Position numbers and translations under genes: made by a program
Notes under the pieces: generated by a model
The model's database searches: none
Told to the model about the DNA's origin: nothing
The model's input: only the letters and a program-made list of their open reading frames with translations
Shown: in pieces, positions 48,101 to 58,690 of the stretch
Layout: each line of letters opens with the position of its first letter
Numbering within the stretch: the stretch's first letter is position 1
From: Mermis nigrescens
Lineage: Eukaryota > Nematoda > Enoplea > Mermithida > Mermithidae
Direction: 5' to 3'
Assembly (NCBI GenBank): GCA_036768485.1
Contig: JAVLUZ010000145.1
Span: 19,842,706 to 19,906,705 of the forward strand
DNA length: 64,000 nucleotides

Positions 48101-48540
48101 CGTCGAAAATTGCCGTTTTTCCAACATACCATAATTACTATTTTTTGACCCAGAAAAATATTGCAACATGGCGCTGCTCAGCTATGGCGATATCTGCTTT
48201 TGCAGAGTGAGTGGTTCAGTTATCTAGCCCAATGTTTTATCTTTGTTCTACAGGATGCTGCTTTGTTCTGCAGGCCGCAGAATATACTTCGATTTTTGCG
48301 TTGCTTAGAAAAAGTCTAATTTTTAGCAGATCTTGCAGTTTTAGGCACAGGTAGGTTTTTCCTTTGATTTACTAACTTTCATTTTTTCTTTGTTTAGGAA
48401 ATTTCTGAGTTTTAGCAAATTTTGTGACATTTGTAGATAGGAGCTTTTTCTAGTTCCCTCCTTTTACGTCCTTGATAATTCTTTGTTCCAAGTATATTCT
48501 ACCTTTTTTTGTTCCATCGGAGCATTTTTTCTTGCTAGTA
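45155..48540. mobile_element. Half copy of the large foldback element in AhR intron
   Basis: Begins ATCATAGGTAGCGCG, matching the reversed right end of the palindrome at 60570-60600, then follows that arm (TGTAAAG-rich blocks) to about 47100. It ends in an inverted-repeat element of 1300 bp (47241-48540) with GTACCAGCAAG/TACTAGCAAG ends. The second arm is missing. It occupies most of the 4.2-kb intron between the PAS exons. Confidence 0.7.
47241..48540. mobile_element. Inverted-repeat element, 1300 bp (TACTAGC ends)
   Basis: Arms 47241-47522 and 48272-48540 are near reverse complements and start TAC[CT]AGCAAGAAAAAATGC. The arms are about 100 bp longer than those at 7507-8281. The core holds a decayed copy of the 9135-9363 MITE (about 47550-47795), a nested insertion. 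AAGTTG occurs on both flanks but the duplication is not clean. Confidence 0.7.
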
Positions 48541-48573
48541 AGTTGAAAATAAATGATTATAAATCTATTACAG

Positions 48574-48667
48574 ACGGTGAGATCAGGCGACTTTTTACAA
48601 AGGATATACAAATTAATAACGCAAAATCAATTACTTCAGAATCAAACTTTAGTTTTAAGTGAGAATG
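48574..48667 (+). other. Candidate alternative cassette exon of AhR
   Basis: Acceptor TCTATTACAG and donor GTAAGA bound 94 bases. Read in phase 0 it gives 31 codons plus one base, a Leu/Gln/Asn-rich helical-looking segment (QNQLLQNQTLVLSEN at the end). The phase fits the 45006 donor upstream. Downstream it would need a different acceptor (49242, phase 1) rather than 49217. The simpler model skips it. No homology recognised. Confidence 0.25.
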
Positions 48668-49216
48668 GTAAGAAAAATTTGCGAAGGATGTTCCAAAAAA
48701 CGAAAAAACATGATATGAAATTAAAATTTCGACGATTAAATCTATAATATCTAGTGAAGGTAAAATTAAAACTGAGTAATAAAAAGTATCGCTTTAATTC
48801 GTGAATATGTTGGCTACTTTGTAATGATGATTATTATTATGGCACCTTAAGCAGCCATACTATATTAATATACTAATATTCTACTAAACATCAATTTAAT
48901 TGATAATCGCATATGATTTTGAAATAATATTTATTACAATCAATATTTTATGTCACGAAAATTATATCTTCCTAATTCGCTTTACATTGCCTACTTTAAT
49001 ACAAAAAAATAAAAAATGGGCAAAAAATGAAAGAAAAATAAGAAAAATGCCAAAAATTGAAATTGAGAGCGAAGAATAGAAAAAAAATTCAAAACGAAGT
49101 ATCTGCAATCTCCCAACAAATTGGCTCAAATTGTTTGACCTGCTCCATTATGCAGATAATATTACCGCTTCCTGTATGAAAAACATTATTCCCAAACTTT
49201 TTTTTAAAACTGCTAG

Positions 49217-49568
49217 CGAATAAACGTGCATGGAAAATTAGTCCTGTCCGATCAGCTCGAATACTTATTCCCTCAACAAAGTTGGATTCCCTACAGATTC
49301 ACTGGTGGGGCAGTGATATGTGCCCTTTGCATTCCATACGTTATGCCAATCTATACGGATAGCTCTTTGGATGATCAGTTCCTGCGAAGTAAACATTCGC
49401 TAGATATGCGAATCAATTCGATGGATTCCAAATTAGCCACTCTTCTTGAGTTGTGTCCCATTGGTAATAATGGAAGATATGATATCGACAGCGCATCGGC
49501 GCTACCGTCTTTTTATTGCCTTGTGCATCCGTATGATTTGACCGCGGCGAATGAAGCCCACAAGCAAG
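49217..49568 (+). CDS. ahr-1: Aryl hydrocarbon receptor, linker and PAS-B first part
   Basis: The exon start at 49217 follows a T-rich tract and CTGCTAG, in phase 0 with the 45006 donor. Joined, the sequence reads GFL then RINVHGKL, which aligns with the AhR consensus GFL-x-[IM]-[ND]-x-x-G-[RK]-L; this fixes the start. Further on RSKHSLD (49385-49405) is the conserved R-[ST]-KH-x-LD of PAS-B, and FYCLVHPYDL with AHKQ near the end matches the PAS-B core. The exon ends in phase 1 before GTGAAC. In vertebrates PAS-B binds ligand and Hsp90. Invertebrate AhR often does not bind dioxin, and pocket residues cannot be judged here. Confidence 0.88.
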
Positions 49569-49877
49569 GTGAACCACTCTGATTACATACGCATCGGTTT
49601 AGCGAATTCAAATTTTGAAATAAAACACACCGGGTCTTGATAAAAAGCTTTGATTAAACTGGAAATGATGCGAGATAAACGAAAAAGGAAGGTATGCCAT
49701 TTGAGAAAATGTTCGAAATCAAAAACTTCTAATTTTTCGGAAAAATCCTAACATTATATAAATCAATTACATATTGGCTAATTTATATCAAATTTTAGCT
49801 ACCCTGCTCATAAAGTAACATTTTCCACAATCTGAGGCAAAACGCTGCAAAAATACGAAGTAAAATGGTGAGAAACT

Positions 49878-50046
49878 ATAGTCCGTTTCACACAAGTTTG
49901 GGCATAAGTTATAAAAATCATCGCCGACAAAAAGCTGACAGATTGCGATTACAGAATTGATCTAATATATAATTACCGCAATCTGCCGGCTACCTATCGA
50001 TGAATTTTCTTAAAATTTATGCCCAAACTCATGTGAAAGAGACTAC
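49878..50046. mobile_element. AGTCTGTTTCA-family MITE in AhR intron
   Basis: Ends TATAGTCCGTTTCACACAAG and, reversed, TGTAGTCTCTTTCACATGAG. The interior matches 30060-30150 (GACAGATTGCGATT). Confidence 0.65.
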
Positions 50047-50771
50047 AGGTCTGGAAAGAGAAGTTGTCCTAAGATGTCGATTTTTTAAATTTCTAATTGT
50101 GTAGCAATATGATTGTTCTCTGTCTAATCTTGATCCGTCGCTTGCAACGGGTCATATTAACAACGTTAGGTACCTGGGCGTTTAAAGCCCGTTTATGTCC
50201 CAGAAATATAGGATGTGGGTTTAAAACCACACGTTGGCGTGGGTAGGGACTAAACGTTCTGCAAATTACTGTAGACCCCAGAATTCTATTTTTAGTAACG
50301 TTTTTGGTGATTTCACCCAACCAGACTCCAGGATTTTTTTGCTGCCCATATATGTTTAACACCCCAGAATAACAAAAGAACCAATTTTCTGAGAAAGAAG
50401 TCAAAATTAAGGTCAAAACAGCCAATCTATATTGCAAAAATGCTTGAAATTGACCAGATACTTTCAATTAAGGTCGTTTTTGTTATATTTTAACGTTGAT
50501 ACCTAATTTTAACAAGTTTGATGAAGTGAACTCACCTATTCGAGAGTTAATAAAAGAGTTCATATGCGATTTTATTACTTTTTATTTTGCCGTTTTTTAT
50601 TTTTAATGATAATTAATTATCCTAAACACAAAGCTCGTTTGTTGTCTATATTTTACTTGGCATCGTACTTCCATAGCCGATTTTTATGCTTTATTTATAC
50701 GAGTTTTCAGTTTTATCAAGACACGGAAATATTTTTATATTCGATAATATTTGCTTATCCATACTTTTCAG

Positions 50772-50916
50772 TCGTTGACACTGGCTTATCTGGCATTCTG
50801 GTGTACAGGCTTGTTTCAGTTTATTCCCAACGAACGTATTGGTTTCAGACTAGCTGCAGATTGCAGACTAAAAATGGAAAACCTGACTTCATCATGTGCA
50901 GTCATCGAGTTTTGAC
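50772..50916 (+). CDS. ahr-1: Aryl hydrocarbon receptor, PAS-B end (PAC)
   Basis: Acceptor TATCCATACTTTTCAG, phase 1, restoring Val with the previous exon. Encodes TGLSGILVYRLVS, then RTYWFQTSCRL, KNGKP and HRVLT, the last strands of AhR PAS-B: compare the vertebrate TGESGM-x-V-[FY]-RL and KNGRPDYI consensus. It ends with AC in phase 2 before GTAATC. LVYRLVS and R-T-Y are, as I recall, also in nematode AHR-1. Upstream in-frame sequence (from 50564) is open but unlike AhR, so it is treated as intron. Confidence 0.92.
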
Positions 50917-50929
50917 GTAATCATATTCT

Positions 50930-51860
50930 TATATTCTACAACAGTGTATTAGGTACGGATAAAGTTTTTTCGAGGCAAAACTGACTAAATGCCATAATTA
51001 ATTCATTCCATAAGAATTAACCGCTAATATGAACCGAAAAAATCTGACACAAACCACCGAAATGACTTTGCAGGTCCTCAAAATAGGATGTACCACTTCT
51101 AATTAATTTTTCCTTGGCGTTAAAAATTATTTATTGCAAGTATTCAATTTTTTGTCCTTTTTAAATTTTGGAGTCTAGCACAAAAGTTCTGGGGGGTGCA
51201 AGATTTTTTCCAAGGTCAAAAAATGGCCTTTAAAATGGTGGTATGGCGAAAAAACCCCATTTTTCAACGTTTCTCATTGAGCACAATCCATTGGCATCAA
51301 AAAATTGCGAAAAAAACAAAAAAGAATTTCAAAAATTGAATTCTGGTGGGTATTTTGATTTCTGGGGGGTATTTTGGTTTCTCGGGGTTGCATACCCGCC
51401 AAACCCCCTCACGCCCAGGTATGGTTCAGATATTTGATTTTATTGTCTTAACTCACTATTCTATACGAGCAAAGTTATATAGCTATACATATAATAACAT
51501 TTTACCGTATGCGACATTTTGTTAACCAAGCTGAGTCTAAACTGAAGTCGATTCGCACTAATTTTCAGAGAAGAAAAACGCTCTCGGTTCTATCTAACTA
51601 TTTAAGGGTTTACATGTGTACGAGATTATTGATGCGTTACACAATGAATTTGACGTTTTTGAATAGGCTTTTCATTAAAAATAATCTGATATTTAAATTT
51701 TGTTTCCGTAAAAGAATTAGCTTCGTTCTTGCTTCCCTGATATGATAATCATCTTTCAAAATTATTCCTTATTATTTATACCAACTAGTTTTCTATGACA
51801 ACAATAATCTATATTTCCCTCTAGTATTCAAACTTTATTAAGAAAGTTAGTCACTTTCAG
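50930..51860. other. AhR last intron, with a decayed MITE
   Basis: 51176-51413 is a degraded relative of the 9135-9363 MITE (TTCTGGGGGGTGCAAG start, CACGCCCAG end). A 78-residue basic open frame at 51509-51745 has no fitting splice sites and no AhR resemblance; treated as non-coding. Confidence 0.5.
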
Positions 51861-52131
51861 GGAGATTGAGGGTTTAGCTTTGATGGAAGAACGAGCCCTT
51901 CTCAGTCGCCAAGCACCGCTTGTACTCGCTCCAAATTACCGTACTTTGTCAGCATGTCCGGCTAAAGTCAACGCAAAATTCAGCATTCAAGTGCATCGGT
52001 TAGACAGATGCTACAAAGAAAACGAGCGTTTTACTCAAAATCAAACCGACTTGAATAGAATTGATACGAACGTCGATAATATTGTTGCTGCTCAGTATCA
52101 ACCTTATGTGATACAATATCAGTCGTTATGA
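51861..52131 (+). CDS. ahr-1: Aryl hydrocarbon receptor, C-terminal exon
   Basis: Acceptor TAGTCACTTTCAG. The first G completes Thr with AC from the 50916 donor, giving HRVLT then EIEGLALMEERALL. The E-[IV]-EG-x-x-L-x-E-[KR]-R pattern is what follows PAS-B in nematode AHR-1 as I remember it. The exon runs 89 codons to TGA at 52129-52131, with a Gln/Tyr-rich end (AAQYQPYVIQYQSL). The C-terminal region is therefore very short compared with vertebrate AhR, whose activation domain extends several hundred residues. Either the protein is short (about 480 residues from the bHLH exon onward) or a splice before the stop leads to another exon that I cannot identify. Confidence 0.85.
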
Positions 52132-54483
52132 TTTTTCAAAGTATGTAGTGGGTACGTCAAGCAGATTTATTATTAGCCATAAAGCGTGCAAACTCGAGAA
52201 ATTTTACTGAAGTGTATACAAAATCTTAAATAATCGCGTTCCATGTTGCTTTGTAAGTACTATAATTCCTGATTCAAGTCGACGAATGATGTTCTATGCT
52301 TGCAATGTTGCCCTTGATTTCCGCAATGGACCAGTATGAACTCGAGTTTGCTAGGGTGAACTGTCTGTCCTCACACTTATAGATTATATTAAGAAGCATG
52401 ACCATTTATTAAATTTGAATTAGAATACTTATTAAAATAATTTAATTAGAACTTTCAAAAAGTTCTATCGACAATCTAGCGATGATACAAGTGTTTATTT
52501 ATTGATAAAATATACTATGCACAATACTAAGCTCACTTTCCATTTACTATGAGCTAGAAAGGCGTTCTACCCAATGAGTTTATCAGCATTTTTTTGAAAA
52601 TCATTTTCAAGTACGCGTCTACAGTCTGTTTCATTTAACATCGGTCATAAATTTTAAGAATTTTTATCGACATTAACCCGAGGGTTACAATAATCATATA
52701 TTTGATCAATGCTATAATCGTAATCTGTCAGTTTATTGTCGGAGATAGTTTTTTATTAACGGAGATGGTACCTTTTTAATGCTTTAGCTCTATGAGAAAT
52801 TATAATCGTATAGCAGTGAGAAATGAGCTTTTTTGGCATATTCACAGGGGTATCACAAAAACTTTAGGATGAGGAAATGAGGTTCAAATAAAAAAGTTAG
52901 AGGTTTATTCCTTTTCAAACGTATATTAGCATCCTCTGTTTGTGTACGCAACAGAAATCCATTTTTTCTATCTGCACGGATGTCCACAGGTACCTATGCC
53001 TATGCATTGCAGTAGTTTTTAATCGAACATCACGGTAAACGGAGGGTTAAGATCTTGATTTGAGGCCGCTGAACATTATTGAATGAAATATACAAACATC
53101 ACGCAAAACAGTTTTTCACACCAACATTTAAAGTCAAACTATGAAATATATCTCTTACAATTCAACATTCAAAAATCGAAGTTTAAACGCTAAAACTCAA
53201 ATTCGCCCTTCAAGTGCGAAATAGCCTTTTTCTGCATTTAACCTTGTTTACTTAAAATTCATTTAAGCATGGGTAACATTTTCGAAGAAAAATTTCGAAA
53301 TTTAAAAACCATTTTTTTCAAAAAAAATGATTAAGTTTCTAAAGCTTTAGCGAAAATCTAGTGCAAAGCGCCAGAAAATTTTTGAAATAGATGTGAAAGG
53401 ACGTTTAGAAGCTTAACTTACTGCTTGATTTCATTTATTTGTGGCAGTTGACGCAAGCCCTGAAAATTTTTAAGATTTATGCTCAAAAATGAAAAAAAAC
53501 TGGCTGATAACTATTTCTGCTTTAGAAATCTTTTGAGGAGTCATGAAAATATCTGCTGCTGTAAAAGATATCCCCGACGCAAACGTATGACTTCCAGGCG
53601 TCAAAAGAAGTAAATAAATGTTATTAACCCTTAATTTACCGTGTGTTTCCAGCAGTCGTTTTCACCATCTACTCTATTTTAGATCGAATCAATAAAATCA
53701 GATAAAATTATATACATTTGAAAGCCCTTGTTCTCTTGATTCCAAAAATATATTTTTCCCTTCGCAATTTTCACTTTTCGTTGAGAAAAAAGGGAAAAAC
53801 TATAACTAAAAAACCAACATGGCAGCCTACGGCACATTTGAAAAAAATCGATACGTCGGCATTCCGTAGCTCACCATAATGCTGCATTGAGCGGCAGTAG
53901 AATACAGTAACAAGGTTATAGCCGCTATCAAGAACCTGCATTCCCAGAGGTTGCCTACCATTAGAATTTCAAAAAATATTGAATTTCTAAATAACCGAAG
54001 CCTTCTACTTCATTAAACTCATAGAAAACGTGTAAAACGAGGAAAAAGGAGGATAGATGATGTTTCACGGCACAAAAATGAACTTAAAATGAAAAAATCA
54101 AGAAAAACCAGCATACTCGACCAAAAATCGAGTACACAGGAAATTAAGGGTTAATAAGTATATTCATTAAAAAATTATGATCTCTGACGGCCAAAAATCG
54201 TTGTAAATTACATATCCGCTATTTATATCGTCAATTAGGTTGGGCCGATGAGGGACGCCTCCCTCCCCGCCCCAGTAAACTAAATCCGCTCCTAATAGTC
54301 GGCCATTATCTTTCCTTCCGAAGTTTTTGTCCCGAATCAGACTATTGCATACTGTTTACGATAACAGACGTACAAAACTCATTTTTTTATTTTTCAGAAT
54401 TATAATATTTGATTTGAAGTAATAAAAGCTTGGCAATTTGCTAGCTTTGAGGCGATTGGCAAGCAATCCGATATACGAGTAAG
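52132..54483. other. Region downstream of AhR without a recognised gene
   Basis: Mostly AT-rich sequence. 52621-52760 is a reversed partial copy of the AGTCTGTTTCA MITE. 53150-53640 and 54130-54300 carry hAT-like fragments (AAGCGCC motifs, CTAAATCCGCTCC end). No coding frame supported. Confidence 0.5.
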
Positions 54484-54656
54484 CAGGCACGTATCTCTGG
54501 GGGAATGGGGGGTTCGTACCCCCAAAATTCAGAAAAATCGGAAAAATAGGACTTTTTAAACGTTAGTTTGTGCTATTTTTGGTCTTTTTGGGCTTAGTCC
54601 CGCAAAAATTGGTGTGGGTCCCCCTAAAAGAGAACGGCCAGCTACGTATGTACCTG
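54484..54656. mobile_element. hAT-like MITE, 173 bp
   Basis: Exact 8-bp duplication CGAGTAAG (54476-54483, 54657-54664). Ends CAGGCACGTATCTCTGG and, reversed, CAGGTACATACGTAGCTGG. Confidence 0.85.
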
Positions 54657-56227
54657 CGAGTAAGGTTGAAACCAGTGAAAATCTATATTTTCCGACCTAA
54701 TGACGAATTTATTTGTGTCTTATCATTACAAATCCTACGAATGAGATAAAAGTACTAGAAAATGTCGGAAGGAAGCGCCACACAGCGATAGCTACATAAT
54801 TCAATGAAAAACAGTAGGTAGGTATTTACATACATTTCTTTTTATGAATATTTATCGAAATACGGAATGCAGAACATTCAATTACATGAACAAAGTACGC
54901 GAATTTTAATCTGCGTCAAACGGAATGGCTATAAGTTGTGGTGATATGACAAAAAGCTTTGTCTACTCGAAAAAGTTTTCGCAATGTCCACCATAAGACC
55001 AAAAGGCGTGATGAATCGACTTTTGAATTCGAAATTAGTAAGTGTAGCTGAACGAAGCATTCTATCCCGCGACAGTATGTTGTAGCAAGATGTGATCAAC
55101 ATTTGAAGAGTAGCCATTCTTAGGTTCCGAGAAACATTTAAAATTTTCGATCAATGAAACAAAAAAGCTGCTGATCGATCAATTCAAAAGTGTTAACTTA
55201 ATTCTAAAATTGAACTGCAGTAACGTCACGTGTTTGTTTGTACTGAGAGTAGGTGAGTAGTTCCGAATAAATCGCCTTATAAAAGTTATGTTCTTACGAA
55301 CTTTTAAATGTAAAGTTTCGATTTCAAGTTTTTTGAAATTAGAGTACTTTTGCAAGAAACTAGGATTTCGTCCGTTTTAAGCCTTTTCTCTAAAATTTTT
55401 GTCTTTTCTCTGTACCTTCAAAGCCCACTTGCATGTTTGGTTACGATCATAAGTGCACAGCATCAGGCACGTATAGCTGGCCTTTGAAGCGGACTAAAAG
55501 TTTGAAGTCAGTTATCTGAACAACTGCGTAGATAAATGAAAATAATAATTTTTCAGAACGTTTCTTAGGGAGCTCTACTTGGCCATCCTTTTATCTTATA
55601 CGCTTATCACAGCGAGTGCGAAATATTTGTCCCCCCTCACAGCAACAAGGGCACACATCTGGGAGGTGCGGTTTTTTTAAAAGGTAGATTATAAAAAACT
55701 TAGATACCCTTTTTTGTTTACACTCAATACCGAGCTAGTCGTGAGTGTGTAAAAAATACACTAAAAATTCAAATGATCGACGGAGGGCTAATTTTTTAAA
55801 AATGTTTTCCCTGATTAGTAGTTTACGAATCTGGTCTTAAACTTTCTTCACACTCATTATTTGTTGCACAGGAGTGCAAATTAGACGTTTTTTTACTGTT
55901 TTCATGTGCACAAGTATATCTAACTCAGTTTTACATTCTATGCAGTCTGATTAATTTCAAAAGTTAGACGGTTATAAAGTCTAGAGGCGACTTTTTTAAT
56001 TTTTTTAAAGTAATATTTTCAAATTTAGAGGCGGTTTATTGTAAAGAGTCTGGGAAAAAAATTTTTTTCCTGCCATATTCTCCACGTAGTAGACTCAGAT
56101 TTTTCTTGTTTCAGAGGTTTTTGACTCGTCTTTAATAAATAATTATTTTTATCATCATAAATGCACTATTCTTAAACTTCAGTAGAATGATGAATATTTT
56201 TCAATATAGTATAATCAAGCTGAAATC

Positions 56228-56315
56228 TTGGCTGCGAGCTGAGTTGGTGCAATGGCTGACGTATCCGTTCTCGCATGTGGGTTTAAAAAAAGAATAATGG
56301 GTTCAAGTCTTCTGA
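56228..56315 (+). pseudogene. tRNA-like sequence, diverged copy
   Basis: Copy of the tRNA-like stretch at 6353-6440, with GAGCTGAGTTGGTGCAATGG in the A-box position and GGGTTCAAGTCTTC as B box. Less tRNA-like than the unit A copy. Confidence 0.4.
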
Positions 56316-57877
56316 ATACTAACTTTTTTCATTTTTTATTTCTTTCGGCAAAACCATGCACTTCGTTTGACTTATTCATCTATTTAGGTTCTTCAGATCA
56401 CACAGTTTTTGTTTTTTGAATTTCACCTCAGTTCTCGAATGGGAGTGTAAAGAGTGCGAAAATCTGGGGGTGAAAAGACACATCTTGGTCGAGTTTTCGA
56501 CTTGTTTATGTCTGCCAACAACTCCGGTTACGAGTTTTGAGAAATTTTTTCTAACAGAAATGTACTATGGATCAAGGGCTATCTTCTCCTTATCAGCAAA
56601 CTTCTCTACAATCAATACGCAGTTAGTACCAGGGGTTTAAACTTTACACTCTAGTGAATGAGTAAAAAACAGATTTTGTCCAAGATTTCTCTGCAAACTT
56701 TTTCGGTTATGAGTTGGGATGAATTGAATAAAATAGAAATAAAGTAACTTCTAATGGCTACACGTCGAAGCAAGCCGCGTTCAAAAAAACGTAACATTGA
56801 GTTGTTTATGGAGGTGTAAAGTTCGAAATCTGAGGTGTAAAGTGGGCAAAAAAACAGGTTTTTTTCGTATTTTAATTGGTTAATCATATCAAATATTTTG
56901 CGGAACATAAGTTTGGCACATACAAACGTACTACAATCAAAGGGCAACAAACTGGCCCGAACCGAATTTATTTACATTCAATGGGGCGTTAGGTTCAGAT
57001 TTTTAAAGTTTACAATGTGGTGGACAGTGGAAAGTACGTGTTTGTCCATTTTTTTGTTCGCCACTTTCTCTATTCAGAAGTCGGGCGAGGTCGAATAAGA
57101 TAAAAATAAAGTACTTTCTAAGGGGCACGCGTCACAGTGAATTGTGTTTGTTTACATCAATATTTAGCTTTTTCGGGAGGTGTAAAGTCAAAAAATGGGG
57201 GAGTTAAACGTGTTTCTGCCTTGTTTTTTTCTGCCAAGTTCTGGGTTATGAGTCTGGACATAATCTCAAGTCTAAAAATGGACCAGAAACGAAATGTGAT
57301 ACGCTAGTTTGTTTGCACTCAACAGTGGTGTAAAGTGGTTTACATCTGATATTTATTTGTCCTCGGGCCATTGTGGAGACTTAATTTTTTAATAAATGTT
57401 GATCGCAATATCAGAGTAATATCATAATTACGAATCCGACTGAAATTTTCTTTACACTCTGTGGTTGTGTAAAGTTTGCACTACATATTAACTTTAATTC
57501 TAAAGCCTCACGGAAGCTTAATTTTTTCAAAATGTTCCACTTAAAATCAGAATTGGGAATCTGACTGTTAGTTTTCTCTACACCTAGTAGTTGTGTAAAG
57601 TTTGCACTATTCATTTGTTGTTAATATGCAGTTTATACTACAAATTTATTTTACTTCCAAATCTGAGCGTTAATGTTCCTTACACTTGATATTTGCGTAA
57701 AGTTAATGCTGAAAAACTTTGATCTGTTAAAATAATGTAAGGTTGTCTTATTTGAAAAGGATAATGCTGATGTTAAGAACAATATTGTTTTCCGTGTTCT
57801 TGGACTGCTGTCATTATTGTGGCATGTTACTGTATGTGTTTACTGACTGAGGTACTCAAATCATGCTAATTAAAAGT

Positions 57878-58690
57878 AGGGTACTAGCAAAGAAAAATGC
57901 TCCGATGGAACAAAAAAGATGAATATACTTGGAATTGTGGATTGTTAAGGATGTTAAAGGAGGGGACTAGGAAAAAGCTAACTTGAGTCGCAAAATCTGA
58001 TAAAAATCACACTTTCTCTAAGCAACGCAAAAAATCGAAGTATATTCTGCGGCCAACACATTAAAATAAATATTTAACTATAAAAATGATTGAATAAGCA
58101 GCACGTTAGCTATGCAGTAGCTGTGGGAAATGTTACTGAGTGAACTAACAGTCTTTCTAAGCCAATTGAATGAAATAGCAAACATCGATGCATCCAAGAC
58201 AATTGAAGAAATTGTTGGTTTAAAACAGTAGGAAACGCGTAAGTTGACCTGAAACAGACTAAATGTAGGCACATTAGCATGCCCGTAACGATTGTGTGCA
58301 CTAATCAATCGGCCCCTGCTTTGCTTGCTACAATGCTCATAACAAAATAAAACAACTTTTAATACAATACCACTTAGTTTTCTATCAATCAGGATTCGAA
58401 GCTAGTCAGCGTTGCTACTTGCCAGCAATTTAAAAAATAAACATGACAGATTTCGTTTATACATTCTTAGCTGAAACTTTGAAAATTATTTAAAAAAGAC
58501 ACTTTTCAGAAGCCGCAGAATATAGTATACTTCGATTTTTTACGTTAATTAGAGAAAGTATTATTTTTATTAGATTTTGCGACTTTAGGTAGCTTTTTCT
58601 TAGTCCCCTCCTTTTAGATCCTCAACAATCCACAATTCCAAGTATATTCATCTTTTTTGTTCCATCAGAACATTTTTCTTTGTTAGTACC
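57878..58690. mobile_element. Central inverted-repeat element of the palindrome
   Basis: GTACTAGCAAAGAAAAATGC at the left and its near reverse complement at the right. The core of about 450 bases is homologous to 7840-8100, reversed. Confidence 0.75.

Noticed and set aside
50564..50771. In-frame extension upstream of the AhR PAS-B exon with Phe/Tyr-rich residues
   Set aside because: It does not align to AhR, while a good acceptor at 50771 gives exact phase and homology.
51509..51745. Basic open frame between the last two AhR exons
   Set aside because: Direct splicing 50916/51861 gives an uninterrupted, homologous reading; no matching splice phases flank this frame.
58078..58308. Two overlapping minus-strand frames in the core of the palindrome, considered as a transposase remnant
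   Set aside because: The homologous core at 7840-8100 has a stop within the first ten codons, and no transposase motif is visible.
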